Shown here: in pieces, positions 7,644 to 15,126 of the stretch
Position numbering within the stretch: the stretch's first letter is position 1
Layout of the letters: each line of letters begins with the position of its first letter
NCBI RefSeq assembly: GCF_000687915.1
Contig: NZ_JHZY01000002.1
Location: 558,001 to 622,000, forward strand
Direction: 5' to 3'
Source: Leeuwenhoekiella sp. MAR_2009_132
GTDB lineage: Bacteria > Bacteroidota > Bacteroidia > Flavobacteriales > Flavobacteriaceae
DNA: 64,000 nucleotides
Program-made: the position numbers and the translations under genes
Notes under the pieces: model-generated
Told to the model about the DNA's origin: nothing
Database searches by the model: none
Seen by the model: only the letters and a program-made list of their open reading frames with translations

Positions 7644-9803
7644 TTATCCTTTTACAGTAGTTTCTGTTTCAGTCATATATTTAGTCAATGGCTGTTTGAG
7701 AATACGATTTCCGGTTGCAGCTTTAATTGCATTTGCAACAGCGCCACCTGCAGGAGGCAGGCCCGGCTCTCCAAGACCGGTAGGAGCAATTTCACTTTTA
7801 ACAAAATGAACAGCTACTTTTGGTGTCTCGTGCATACGTATAAGGCGGTAGGTGTCAAAATTTGTTGAAGAGGGTTTACCATCTGTAAAGGTAAAATCAC
7901 CATACATCGCGTGACCTATACCGTCTAGAACGCCACCTACCACTTGATTATTTGCACCTGTAGGATTCACTACGATACCACAATCTACAGCTGCTGTAAC
8001 ACGCTCAACTTTAGGAATTCCGTTTTGCATACGTATTTCGGCGACTTCAGCAACGTGAGTGTTATGGCTGTAATAAGCCGAAAAACCTTTAAAAACACCT
8101 TCAGGAGCATTGCCCCAATCTCCTTCTTTAGCAGCGAGTTTAATCACTTCTTTCATTCGGGAAGCTGAGTACTGTATACGTTCATCTGCTCCTTCATTAA
8201 CCTGGTCTAGCAAATCTAAACGTAACTGAACAGGGTCATGATCTAATACTTCTGCAACTTCATCAAAGAAACTTTGCTCTGCAAAAGCCAGAAAGTTTGT
8301 GTAGGGTGCGCGCCAGGCTCCTGTCGTTATATTACTGGAGTAATTTGCACTTTCTATTTTTAAATTAGGAATAGCTCCCGCCGGGAAAAAGTGCGGAATA
8401 AGACCATACATATTGCTGTTTATTGCCGCTTCTTTCAGTTTGTAGCCGGTAATTTTGCCATCTTTTAGAGAAGCTGAAATTCTATATTTTATCGCAGGTC
8501 TAAAAATTCCTGCACTCATATCGTCTTCACGAGAATACACTAACTTTATAGGTTTACCTGCTTTACTTGAGATTTCTGCAGCTTCCAGAACAAAATCACC
8601 ATAAAGTCTGCGACCAAAACCACCACCCATACGGGTTAGTTCTAAATCTACTTCTTCGGGTGTACGATCTAATAGTTTAGCAACCTGCGCCGCAGTACCT
8701 TCTGGAGTTTGTATTGGTCCTGCAAGATGAATTCTTTCCGCAGTAACATCTGCATAAAAATTCATAGGCTCCATACAATTATGTGGTAAAAACGGCGATT
8801 CATAGGTGCGTTCTAAAACCTGATCTGCTTCTGCAAATGCTGTATTGACATCGCCATCTTCACGACGTACTTCACCTTCTTTGCTATCTAAAAGACCTAT
8901 TAGAAGCGCATCATGTTTTTCGGTACTTTCTAAGTTATTATCTTGCCAATTCGCCTTCAATGCTTTTTTACCTTTCATAGCAGACCACGTATTTTTAGCG
9001 AGTACAGCTATTTTATCACCAAATTGAATAACATCGCTCACACCACTTACGGCGCGTGAATCTGTATCATCAAACTCTACTAAGGTCTGGCCAAAAGCCG
9101 GAGGACGCATTACCGAAGCGTAAAGCATACCCTCTTTTTTATAGTCTAATCCAAAAAGTGGTTTACCGGTCACGATTTTATCTAAATCTACATTGACAGC
9201 ATCATTACCTATTATCTTAAAATCTTTGGGCTCTTTTAAAGTAACTTCTTCAGGCACTTCTAAAGTTGCAGCTTCTTTAACTACATCACCGTAGCCTAGA
9301 GTTTCTCCAGTTTTACTTGTAATTACACCTGCAGAGGCAGTCACATCTGCAGCATCTATTTGCCATTTTGCAGCGGCAGCATTGATCAACATTTGTTTTG
9401 CTGTGGCTCCGGTTTGTCTCAATACATCCCAGTTTTGTCGTATAGACTGACTACCACCGGCAACCTGACCTCTATATTTATCAGTGTCCAGACCGGCTTG
9501 CTTTACATAAACGTGTTCCCACGGTACATCAAGCTCTTCTGCAACAATCATAGGCATAGACGTTTTTACACCTTGTCCAATCTCTGGGTTGGGTGAAAAA
9601 ATAGTTACATACCCATTGTCTGCAATTTGTATATAGGCATTAAAATCATTGAAGTTAAGATTGGCAATATCTACAGGTGGTTGTACATCTTCTTTACAGG
9701 CTGTAAGAAAATTAAATCCAATTAATAAACCACCACTTGCCAGTGCAGAAGTGCGTATAAACCCACGTCTGCTAAATGTCATTTTTTGTTCTTTTTTCAT
9801 CAT
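7644..9803 (-). CDS. Molybdopterin-binding subunit of an IorB-like molybdenum hydroxylase, Tat lipoprotein
   Basis: The large subunit of a xanthine dehydrogenase-family enzyme, closest in plan to isoquinoline 1-oxidoreductase beta. Visible motifs are GGGFGRRLYGDFVLEA, RAPYTNFLAFAEQSF, and GLGEPGLPPAGGAVANAI, which carries the conserved catalytic Glu. The start at 9803 gives MMKKEQKMTFSRRGFIRTSA, a twin-arginine (RRGF) signal, followed by LTACKED, a good lipobox. The protein is therefore probably exported folded and anchored as a lipoprotein. A longer frame starting at 9887 lies inside the upstream gene and is rejected. It begins 7 bases after the 2Fe-2S subunit. The substrate is unknown; N-heterocycles or aldehydes are typical. 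Confidence 0.9.
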   Translation of the reverse strand: MMKKEQKMTFSRRGFIRTSALASGGLLIGFNFLTACKEDVQPPVDIANLNFNDFNAYIQIADNGYVTIFSPNPEIGQGVKTSMPMIVAEELDVPWEHVYVKQAGLDTDKYRGQVAGGSQSIRQNWDVLRQTGATAKQMLINAAAAKWQIDAADVTASAGVITSKTGETLGYGDVVKEAATLEVPEEVTLKEPKDFKIIGNDAVNVDLDKIVTGKPLFGLDYKKEGMLYASVMRPPAFGQTLVEFDDTDSRAVSGVSDVIQFGDKIAVLAKNTWSAMKGKKALKANWQDNNLESTEKHDALLIGLLDSKEGEVRREDGDVNTAFAEADQVLERTYESPFLPHNCMEPMNFYADVTAERIHLAGPIQTPEGTAAQVAKLLDRTPEEVDLELTRMGGGFGRRLYGDFVLEAAEISSKAGKPIKLVYSREDDMSAGIFRPAIKYRISASLKDGKITGYKLKEAAINSNMYGLIPHFFPAGAIPNLKIESANYSSNITTGAWRAPYTNFLAFAEQSFFDEVAEVLDHDPVQLRLDLLDQVNEGADERIQYSASRMKEVIKLAAKEGDWGNAPEGVFKGFSAYYSHNTHVAEVAEIRMQNGIPKVERVTAAVDCGIVVNPTGANNQVVGGVLDGIGHAMYGDFTFTDGKPSSTNFDTYRLIRMHETPKVAVHFVKSEIAPTGLGEPGLPPAGGAVANAIKAATGNRILKQPLTKYMTETETTVKG

Positions 9804-9810
9804 CACTAGT

Positions 9811-10272
9811 TTAGGCAAGTTTAGTTGCGGCATCTGCCACCGCTTTTTCAATACGATTATACGATGCACAACGGCAAAGGTTGCCACTCATCGCGTCTCG
9901 TATTTCAGTTTCTGAAGGTGTAGGATTGTCTTTAAGAAAAGAAGAGGCGGTCATAATCTGGCCGGCCTGGCAATAACCACACTGAGGTACGTCATGTTCT
10001 TTCCAGGCGACTTGCACAGGGTGCGTGCCATCATCAGAAAGGCCTTCAATAGTTGTGATTTCGGTATTTTCTAATGAGCTTATCTGTAATAAGCAGCTTC
10101 GGGTTGCGGCACCATCAATATGAATGGTACACGCACCACACTGGCCTATACCACAGCCAAATTTTGTTCCTACAAGATCAAGTTCGTCTCTTAAAACCCA
10201 CAATAGCGGCGTATCGGGATCTGCATCGACGCTCATCGATTTACCATTAACTTTTAGATTGTAAACGGGCAT
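9811..10272 (-). CDS. (2Fe-2S)-binding subunit of the molybdenum hydroxylase (IorA-like)
   Basis: A 153-residue electron-transfer subunit. The N-terminal plant-ferredoxin cluster shows FGCGIGQCGACTIHIDG with a later Cys in RSC. The C-terminal helical domain has the second cluster, CGYCQAGQ and GNLCRCASY. It passes electrons from the Mo centre to an acceptor, and no FAD subunit or cytochrome c gene is visible next to it. It has no signal peptide of its own, so it would ride with the Tat-exported large subunit encoded 7 bases downstream. It is the first gene of the two-gene operon and divergent from a MocA-like gene. Confidence 0.93.
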   Translation of the reverse strand: MPVYNLKVNGKSMSVDADPDTPLLWVLRDELDLVGTKFGCGIGQCGACTIHIDGAATRSCLLQISSLENTEITTIEGLSDDGTHPVQVAWKEHDVPQCGYCQAGQIMTASSFLKDNPTPSETEIRDAMSGNLCRCASYNRIEKAVADAATKLA

Positions 10273-10421
10273 AGCATTTTTTTTTGTTTTGGTTAAATTA
10301 ATAAAAACTTAACAGGTTTGTTAGACCGTTACTTCTATTTATACAGATTCAAAAAAAGAGAAAGATTATTTCAGATCATTTTAGGTCTCAATGAATTAGA
10401 TTTATACGGTAAAATAGAGTT

Positions 10422-11003
10422 ATGAAATCTACAGCAATATTAATTCTTGCAGCAGGAAGTGCCAGTAGAATGGGAAAAGCAAAGCAATTACTCCCATATA
10501 AGAGCAGCACTTTATTAGGTCATGCAATGATGCAGGCTCTAGCCTCTAAAGCTGAAGTTGTTTATTGTGTTTTAGGGGCCAATGCAGAAGTTATTGAAAA
10601 AGGTATTCCACAAAAAATTCACTTAATTTATAACCCAGACTGGGGGCAAGGCCTCGGAAATAGTATAGCGACAGGTATTAAACATTTAAATAATACTCAC
10701 TTTGATCGTGTTTTAGTGATGCTTGCAGATCAACCTAAAATAGATACAGACTATTTGAATCTATTAATTGATACTGCTGAAGTACACGATAATAAATGCA
10801 TAGCTTCTGGTTATGGTATTAAAAACGGGGTGCCAGCGGTTTTTCCTAGAAGCTATTTTGAGGTGCTCGAAGAACTTTCTGGAGATTTGGGTGCACGTAA
10901 ATTGTTAAACTCAGGTTCTGATTTTGTGCTGTCGATTGATGCAAAAAATAAAATTCAAGACATTGATACTCCCGAAGATTATAGACGTTTGCTAAAAAAA
11001 TAA
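10422..11003 (+). CDS. MocA/MobA-like molybdenum cofactor nucleotidyltransferase
   Basis: A 193-residue nucleotidyltransferase opening with ILILAAGSASRMGKAKQLLP, the NTP-binding loop (G-x-x-S-R-M-G-x-x-K). LVMLADQPKIDTDYL supplies the metal-binding Asp, and GVPAVFPRSYFEVLEEL with LSGDLGARKLL follows. This matches MocA-type enzymes that attach CMP to molybdopterin, giving the MCD form used by xanthine dehydrogenase-family enzymes. Its divergent position beside such an enzyme supports this role. MobA (GMP transfer) cannot be excluded from sequence alone. No xdhC is seen in the window. Confidence 0.85.
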   Translation: MKSTAILILAAGSASRMGKAKQLLPYKSSTLLGHAMMQALASKAEVVYCVLGANAEVIEKGIPQKIHLIYNPDWGQGLGNSIATGIKHLNNTHFDRVLVMLADQPKIDTDYLNLLIDTAEVHDNKCIASGYGIKNGVPAVFPRSYFEVLEELSGDLGARKLLNSGSDFVLSIDAKNKIQDIDTPEDYRRLLKK

Positions 11004-11044
11004 ACTTATTTTTAATCACTGAAACCACAACACGATTTAATCAA

Positions 11045-11722
11045 ATGACTGCTGATCAAGAGAAAAAACAAGCTGCATTAGAAGCTGTTAAATTTATAAA
11101 AGATAATATGGTCGTAGGACTGGGTACCGGTTCTACTGCAAAACATATGATTGAAGCAGTAGGGGATCTTGTTAAAAATGGGATGAATCTTACCTGTGTA
11201 CCTTCGTCTGATGCTACAGAAAAGCTGGCGCGAGAACTAGGTATTACCATTGTTGAACTTCACGAAGTTGATACAATAGATGTCACCATAGATGGTGCAG
11301 ATGAGTTTGATGATAATTTTCAACTCATAAAAGGAGGTGGTGGAGCCTTACTGCGTGAAAAAATACTAGCGTGGAACACCGCCTATAACATTATCATTGC
11401 AGATAGTAGTAAAGATGTACAAAAGCTAGGAGCCTTTAAGCTTCCTGTTGAAGTTATACCTTTTGCTACAAAACAAATTTTTAATTATTTGCAAGCTGAA
11501 GGTTTAAAACCTGTACAGCGAATGAAAGAAGAGCTGCCGTATCGTACAGATGAAAATAACAACATATTAGATATCGATATCTCAGGGGTTAATGATCTTC
11601 AAAGCTTGGAAATAAAATTACTAAAAGTACCCGGCATCGTAGAAACCGGTTTATTTCTTAATACAACTAGTCTGATTATAGTAGGTAAAGAGGGTGGTCC
11701 TGTGGTAAAGCATCGTAATTAA
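11045..11722 (+). CDS. rpiA: Ribose-5-phosphate isomerase A
   Basis: It interconverts ribose 5-phosphate and ribulose 5-phosphate in the non-oxidative pentose phosphate pathway. Signatures are VVGLGTGSTAKHMIEA (phosphate loop), VTIDGADEFDDNFQLIKGGGGALLREK (catalytic Asp and Glu region with the active-site Lys), and a C-terminal IVETGLFL. The length of 225 residues is typical. It lies 41 bases after the MocA-like gene on the same strand, so it may be co-transcribed, but the functions are unrelated. It complements zwf, pgl and gnd near 48-52 kb. Confidence 0.96.
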   Translation: MTADQEKKQAALEAVKFIKDNMVVGLGTGSTAKHMIEAVGDLVKNGMNLTCVPSSDATEKLARELGITIVELHEVDTIDVTIDGADEFDDNFQLIKGGGGALLREKILAWNTAYNIIIADSSKDVQKLGAFKLPVEVIPFATKQIFNYLQAEGLKPVQRMKEELPYRTDENNNILDIDISGVNDLQSLEIKLLKVPGIVETGLFLNTTSLIIVGKEGGPVVKHRN

Positions 11723-11741
11723 GGTATTCTTACAAAATATT

Positions 11742-11780
11742 AAAAAGGAGAATCTACCGTAAATAGTTTCTCCTTTTTTT
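11742..11780 (+). terminator. Intrinsic terminator after rpiA
   Basis: Arms 11742-11752 and 11768-11778 form an 11-bp stem (AAAAAGGAGAA with TTCTCCTTTTT) with a 15-nt loop and a trailing T tract. It can also act on the convergent SDR gene. Confidence 0.75.
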
Positions 11781-11790
11781 ATGCTTTAGT

Positions 11791-12678
11791 TTAACTGTAA
11801 ACCTGTTCAAAAAGTGTTGTAATCGATTTAGGCTCGCGCCCTAACAACATCTGTAAGTCTGTGGAAATATTGTCAAATTCTCCTGCTGCTATTCCTAATG
11901 AGAACGCTTGCATCATACCTATGATATTTTCTGGTACACCAAAAGAATTCATTGTTGTTCTAAAGGTTTCAGGATCTGGTGATGTGTATCCTATGTTTTC
12001 TCCTGTAATTTTAGATATACTTTTTCCTATTTCTTCAAAACTTAGAGTTTCTGCACCATTTAAAGTATAGGTTTTGTTGATGTGGTCAGCTGTATTTTTA
12101 AGTACTATCGCTCCGGCCTCAGCTAAATCTTCACGCAATGCAAATGCAGTTTTTCCGTTTCCTGCGGGTAAAAAGATTTGTTTTGATTGCAATAAAGTTT
12201 TTTTATCTCCTATGAACATAGGTACGACTTCAGCATATAAATTATGTTGTAGAATAGTATGTTTAAATGCAGCGTCTTGTAACCATCTTTCTGTTTGCAT
12301 ATGAGCATTCATAACACCAAAGAGGGGAGCGTTTTCAGATTCATCTTTTCTGCCTGCACTGGTATAAATTACATGGGAAACCTTTGCATTAACCGCTGCG
12401 TCTATTACGTTTTTATGCTGTTTTAATCTTGAATTAATATCACTACCAGAAACAAAATAGAGGTATTTAATTTCTTTAAATGCTTCGGTTAGCGTTTCAA
12501 GATTATCATAATCTGCAACACGTAGATCAAAACCATTAGCTTTATATTCCTTTGCTTGTTTACTTTCGGTATCGCGTACCAAGACGGCTATTTCTGATGT
12601 GTCAACAGTAGTTAAAAGATGTTTTACTACACTACTCCCTAGACTTCCCGTCGCTCCTGTAATTAAATAGGTGCTCAT
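11791..12678 (-). CDS. NmrA-like/SDR NAD(P)-binding oxidoreductase (QorB-like)
   Basis: A 295-residue atypical short-chain dehydrogenase with the N-terminal dinucleotide loop YLITGATGSLGSSVVKHLL and VLVRDTESK at the second strand. The catalytic Tyr/Lys signature of classical SDRs is not evident. The pattern fits NmrA-like or quinone oxidoreductase 2 (QorB/YtfG) proteins that bind NADPH and act as reductases or redox sensors. It is divergently paired with an HxlR regulator, an arrangement that usually means the regulator controls it. Operator-like repeats lie between the two genes. Confidence 0.85.
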   Translation of the reverse strand: MSTYLITGATGSLGSSVVKHLLTTVDTSEIAVLVRDTESKQAKEYKANGFDLRVADYDNLETLTEAFKEIKYLYFVSGSDINSRLKQHKNVIDAAVNAKVSHVIYTSAGRKDESENAPLFGVMNAHMQTERWLQDAAFKHTILQHNLYAEVVPMFIGDKKTLLQSKQIFLPAGNGKTAFALREDLAEAGAIVLKNTADHINKTYTLNGAETLSFEEIGKSISKITGENIGYTSPDPETFRTTMNSFGVPENIIGMMQAFSLGIAAGEFDNISTDLQMLLGREPKSITTLFEQVYS

Positions 12679-12700
12679 ATTTTTATTTTTTTAGTTATTA

Positions 12701-12717
12701 ACTTACTTTTGGTTAGT
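12701..12717. promoter_or_regulatory. Operator-like element 1 (ACTTAC...GTTAGT) between SDR and hxlR genes
   Basis: ACTTAC, five bases, then GTTAGT, an inverted repeat with one mismatch. It lies just upstream of the SDR start. A related element begins exactly 50 bases further on. Confidence 0.5.
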
Positions 12718-12750
12718 CAAATGTATAGTGTAATTAGCTCTTAAGAAAGA

Positions 12751-12768
12751 ACTTACGTTTGAGTAGGT
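12751..12768. promoter_or_regulatory. Operator-like element 2 (ACTTACGTTTG...) upstream of hxlR gene
   Basis: This matches element 1 at 13 of the first 16 positions and sits 50 bases away, on the regulator side. GTTAGTCA (12712-12719) and TGACTAAC (12768-12775) also form a perfect widely spaced inverted pair. The set suggests co-operative binding by the HxlR protein; this is inference. Confidence 0.45.
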
Positions 12769-12808
12769 GACTAACTTGAAGGTTATTAATGTTGAAAATC
12801 AATTCTTT

Positions 12809-13177
12809 ATGATTGAAAATAGTTTGAATAAATTTACCGAAATTGAAAACTGTCCTGTTCGTAACGTGATGGACCGGTTTGGAGATAAATGGTCTATTCT
12901 TATTTTATTGCTTTTAAATGAAGAGCCTGTAATGCGTTTTAACGAGATGTACAAAGTAATTACTTCAATTTCTCAGAAAATGCTTTCTGTAAGCTTAAAA
13001 TCTTTGGAAGCAGATGATCTGGTAATACGTAAACAATATCCTCAAATTCCACCACGGGTGGAATATATGTTGAGCAAACGGGGGCAAAGCTTAATACCAC
13101 ATCTGCAGAATCTTGCAGCCTGGGCAGATCAAAATCGTGTGGAGATCGAAAAATCTCGTGCTGCTTTTAAAAAATAA
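12809..13177 (+). CDS. HxlR-family winged-helix transcriptional regulator
   Basis: A small regulator with the family signature CPVRNVMDRFGDKWSILILLLL, then FNEMYKVITSISQKMLSVSLKSLE (recognition helix) and the wing PPRVEYMLSKRGQSLIPHL. The conserved Cys in NCPV is the residue that senses electrophiles or oxidants in several relatives (HxlR, YodB, HypR). The start is placed at ATG 12809, giving 122 residues, the usual size. A GTG at 12767 would add 14 residues but lies on the operator-like element. It is divergent from the SDR gene, its probable target. Confidence 0.88.
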   Translation: MIENSLNKFTEIENCPVRNVMDRFGDKWSILILLLLNEEPVMRFNEMYKVITSISQKMLSVSLKSLEADDLVIRKQYPQIPPRVEYMLSKRGQSLIPHLQNLAAWADQNRVEIEKSRAAFKK

Positions 13178-13178
13178 A

Positions 13179-13204
13179 AGCCCGAAAAAATTAATTTTCG
13201 AGCT
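13179..13204. terminator. Weak bidirectional terminator between hxlR and rhodanese genes
   Basis: AGCCCGAAAA pairs with TTTTCGAGCT with one mismatch, in the 51-base gap between convergent genes. The flanking A-rich side favours the minus-strand transcript. Confidence 0.4.
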
Positions 13205-13228
13205 CTTGTATCTACTTAAGTTGGCTGT

Positions 13229-13612
13229 TTAGTCTTCGATAGTATCTTCATTATTCCAATTAAAATAACCTCCTTCAAGTTCATAGATTGTAGTAAAGCC
13301 TGAGTTTTTCATCACTTCGGCAGCTTTATTACTGCGATTTCCAGAACGGCAATAAATATAAACAGGTTTAGATTTATCTAAGGTTTGTAGTTTACTATTA
13401 AATGTTGCGGTATCTAAAAAATCGATATTTTTTGCATTATCAATATGACCAGCTTCAAATTCTGAAGCTGTACGAACATCAACTAATGCTACAGTATTAT
13501 TTTCAATACTACTTTTAAAAGTAGCTTTGTCTAAAACTTCGTGTTTAGACTCTTGCGCGTTCGCTTGAAAAGCAAGCGAAACAAAAAGGAAAAAAGTTAA
13601 AAATACTTTCAT
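13229..13612 (-). CDS. Exported single-domain rhodanese
   Basis: A 127-residue protein with a signal peptide (MKVFLTFFLFVSLAFQANAQ) and one rhodanese domain: VDVRTASEFEAGHIDNAKNI and YIYCRSGNRSNKAAEVM, where the Cys of CRSGNRS forms the persulfide. The start at 13612 keeps the signal peptide at the N-terminus; an in-frame start at 13645 would run into the upstream gene. It lies 4 bases after the CstB-like gene and is surely co-transcribed with it. It probably handles sulfane sulfur in the periplasm. The exact acceptor is unknown. Confidence 0.88.
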   Translation of the reverse strand: MKVFLTFFLFVSLAFQANAQESKHEVLDKATFKSSIENNTVALVDVRTASEFEAGHIDNAKNIDFLDTATFNSKLQTLDKSKPVYIYCRSGNRSNKAAEVMKNSGFTTIYELEGGYFNWNNEDTIED

Positions 13613-13616
13613 AATT

Positions 13617-15035
13617 TTATTTTTTAAGAGTGGAAGGGCATACAAAGTTAGTTGTTTTTAAGTTGGTTTCTTTTAAAGCTTTGTAACCACCCTGCACATC
13701 TACTAAGTTATGAATTCCGCGGCTTTTTAAAATACTTGCTGCAATCATACTGCGATACCCTCCTGCACAGTGAATATAGAATTCTTCAGTATCTGGGAAA
13801 TCACTTAAGTGTTTATTTATGAAATCTAAAGGCGTACTTGATGCAACTTCTAAGTGTTCTGCTTCAAATTCGCCCGGCTTCCGTACATCAAAAACAGGAG
13901 TATTTTTATCAGCTAATACAGTAGCTTCTAACTCGGTAGCTGTAACAGATTTTACGTAATCGGTTTGTTTGCCAGCAGCTTCCCAGGCTTTAAATCCGCC
14001 TTTTAAATATCCTATAGTCCCATCAAATCCTACTCGAGACAGACGCGTAATTGTCTCTTCTTCACGACCTTCTTCTGCAACTAGTAAAATAGGTTGTGCG
14101 GTATCCGCAATAAGAGCACCTACCCAGGGAGCAAAACCACCATCTATACCTATAAATATAGATCTAGGGATATGGCCTTCAGCAAAACTTGCCTGATTGC
14201 GCACATCTAAAATAACGGCGCCGGTTTTATTTGCTGCAGTCTCAAATGCATCTGGAGTTAAAGCCTGTGTACCGCGTTCTATTACATCATCAATATCGTC
14301 GTAGCCTTCTTTATTCATTTTTACATTAAGTGGAAAGTAAGAGGGAGGCGGTAATAAACCATCTGTAACCTCCTTAATAAATTCTTCTTTAGTCATATCT
14401 GCACGCAAGGCATAATTTACCTTCTTTTGATTTCCCAGCGTGTCAACGGTTTCTTTCATCATATTCTTACCACAAGCAGAGCCTGCGCCGTGAGCAGGAT
14501 ATACAATGACATCATCTGCCAGAGGCATAATTTTTTCGCGTAAGCTATCGTATAAATAACCGGCAAGATCTTCTTGAGTTAATTCTTTAGCTTTTTGAGC
14601 CAGATCAGGACGTCCCACATCACCTAAAAATAAAGTGTCTCCACTAAAAATAGCGTGATTTTTTCCATTTTCATCTAGAAGAAGGTACGTGGTACTCTCC
14701 ATAGTATGTCCCGGCGTATGAAGCGCTTTTATAGTAATAGCACCTAACTTAAATTCCTGATTGTCTTTTGCAATAACTGCATCAAATGTAGGGTTTGCAT
14801 TGGGGCCATAAATAATAGACGCACCCGTTTCTTTAGCGAGTGTTACATGCCCGCTAACAAAGTCTGCGTGAAAATGAGTTTCAAAAATATACTTGATTTT
14901 TGCATTATCTGCTTCTGCGCGCTCGATATAGGGTTTTACTTCTCGAAGTGGGTCAATAACGGCAACCTCGCCCTGACTTTCTATGTAATAGGCTCCCTGA
15001 GCTAAACAACCGGTATAAATCTGTTCTATGTTCAT
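13617..15035 (-). CDS. CstB-like persulfide dioxygenase with pseudo-rhodanese and rhodanese domains
   Basis: A 472-residue three-part enzyme. Residues 1 to about 235 form a metallo-beta-lactamase fold of the ETHE1 type with ETHFHADFVSGH, GHTMESTTYLL and YPAHGAGSACGKN. A first rhodanese domain lacks the catalytic Cys (its loop reads VAEEGREEE). A second has an intact loop, IHCAGGYRSM. This order matches CstB-type proteins, which oxidise glutathione or low-molecular-weight persulfide to thiosulfate or sulfite. The start is placed at MNIEQIYTGCLAQG; a GTG at 15068 would run through the TATCTTTG promoter element. An exported rhodanese follows in the operon, indicating sulfide detoxification. Confidence 0.9.
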   Translation of the reverse strand: MNIEQIYTGCLAQGAYYIESQGEVAVIDPLREVKPYIERAEADNAKIKYIFETHFHADFVSGHVTLAKETGASIIYGPNANPTFDAVIAKDNQEFKLGAITIKALHTPGHTMESTTYLLLDENGKNHAIFSGDTLFLGDVGRPDLAQKAKELTQEDLAGYLYDSLREKIMPLADDVIVYPAHGAGSACGKNMMKETVDTLGNQKKVNYALRADMTKEEFIKEVTDGLLPPPSYFPLNVKMNKEGYDDIDDVIERGTQALTPDAFETAANKTGAVILDVRNQASFAEGHIPRSIFIGIDGGFAPWVGALIADTAQPILLVAEEGREEETITRLSRVGFDGTIGYLKGGFKAWEAAGKQTDYVKSVTATELEATVLADKNTPVFDVRKPGEFEAEHLEVASSTPLDFINKHLSDFPDTEEFYIHCAGGYRSMIAASILKSRGIHNLVDVQGGYKALKETNLKTTNFVCPSTLKK

Positions 15036-15054
15036 CTGTTCTAATTTTCTATTA

Positions 15055-15062
15055 CAAAGATA
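15055..15062 (-). promoter_or_regulatory. -7 promoter element (TATCTTTG) for the persulfide dioxygenase operon
   Basis: An exact TAnnTTTG match on the minus strand, 20 bases before ATG 15035. It overlaps the frame of the longer potential start at 15068 and so decides against that start. Confidence 0.55.
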
Positions 15063-15126
15063 AGGCACCTGTTGTGGTATCTGGGTAACTCGTGTTACAT
15101 TGATTTAACAGAATTGATTTTTTTGT

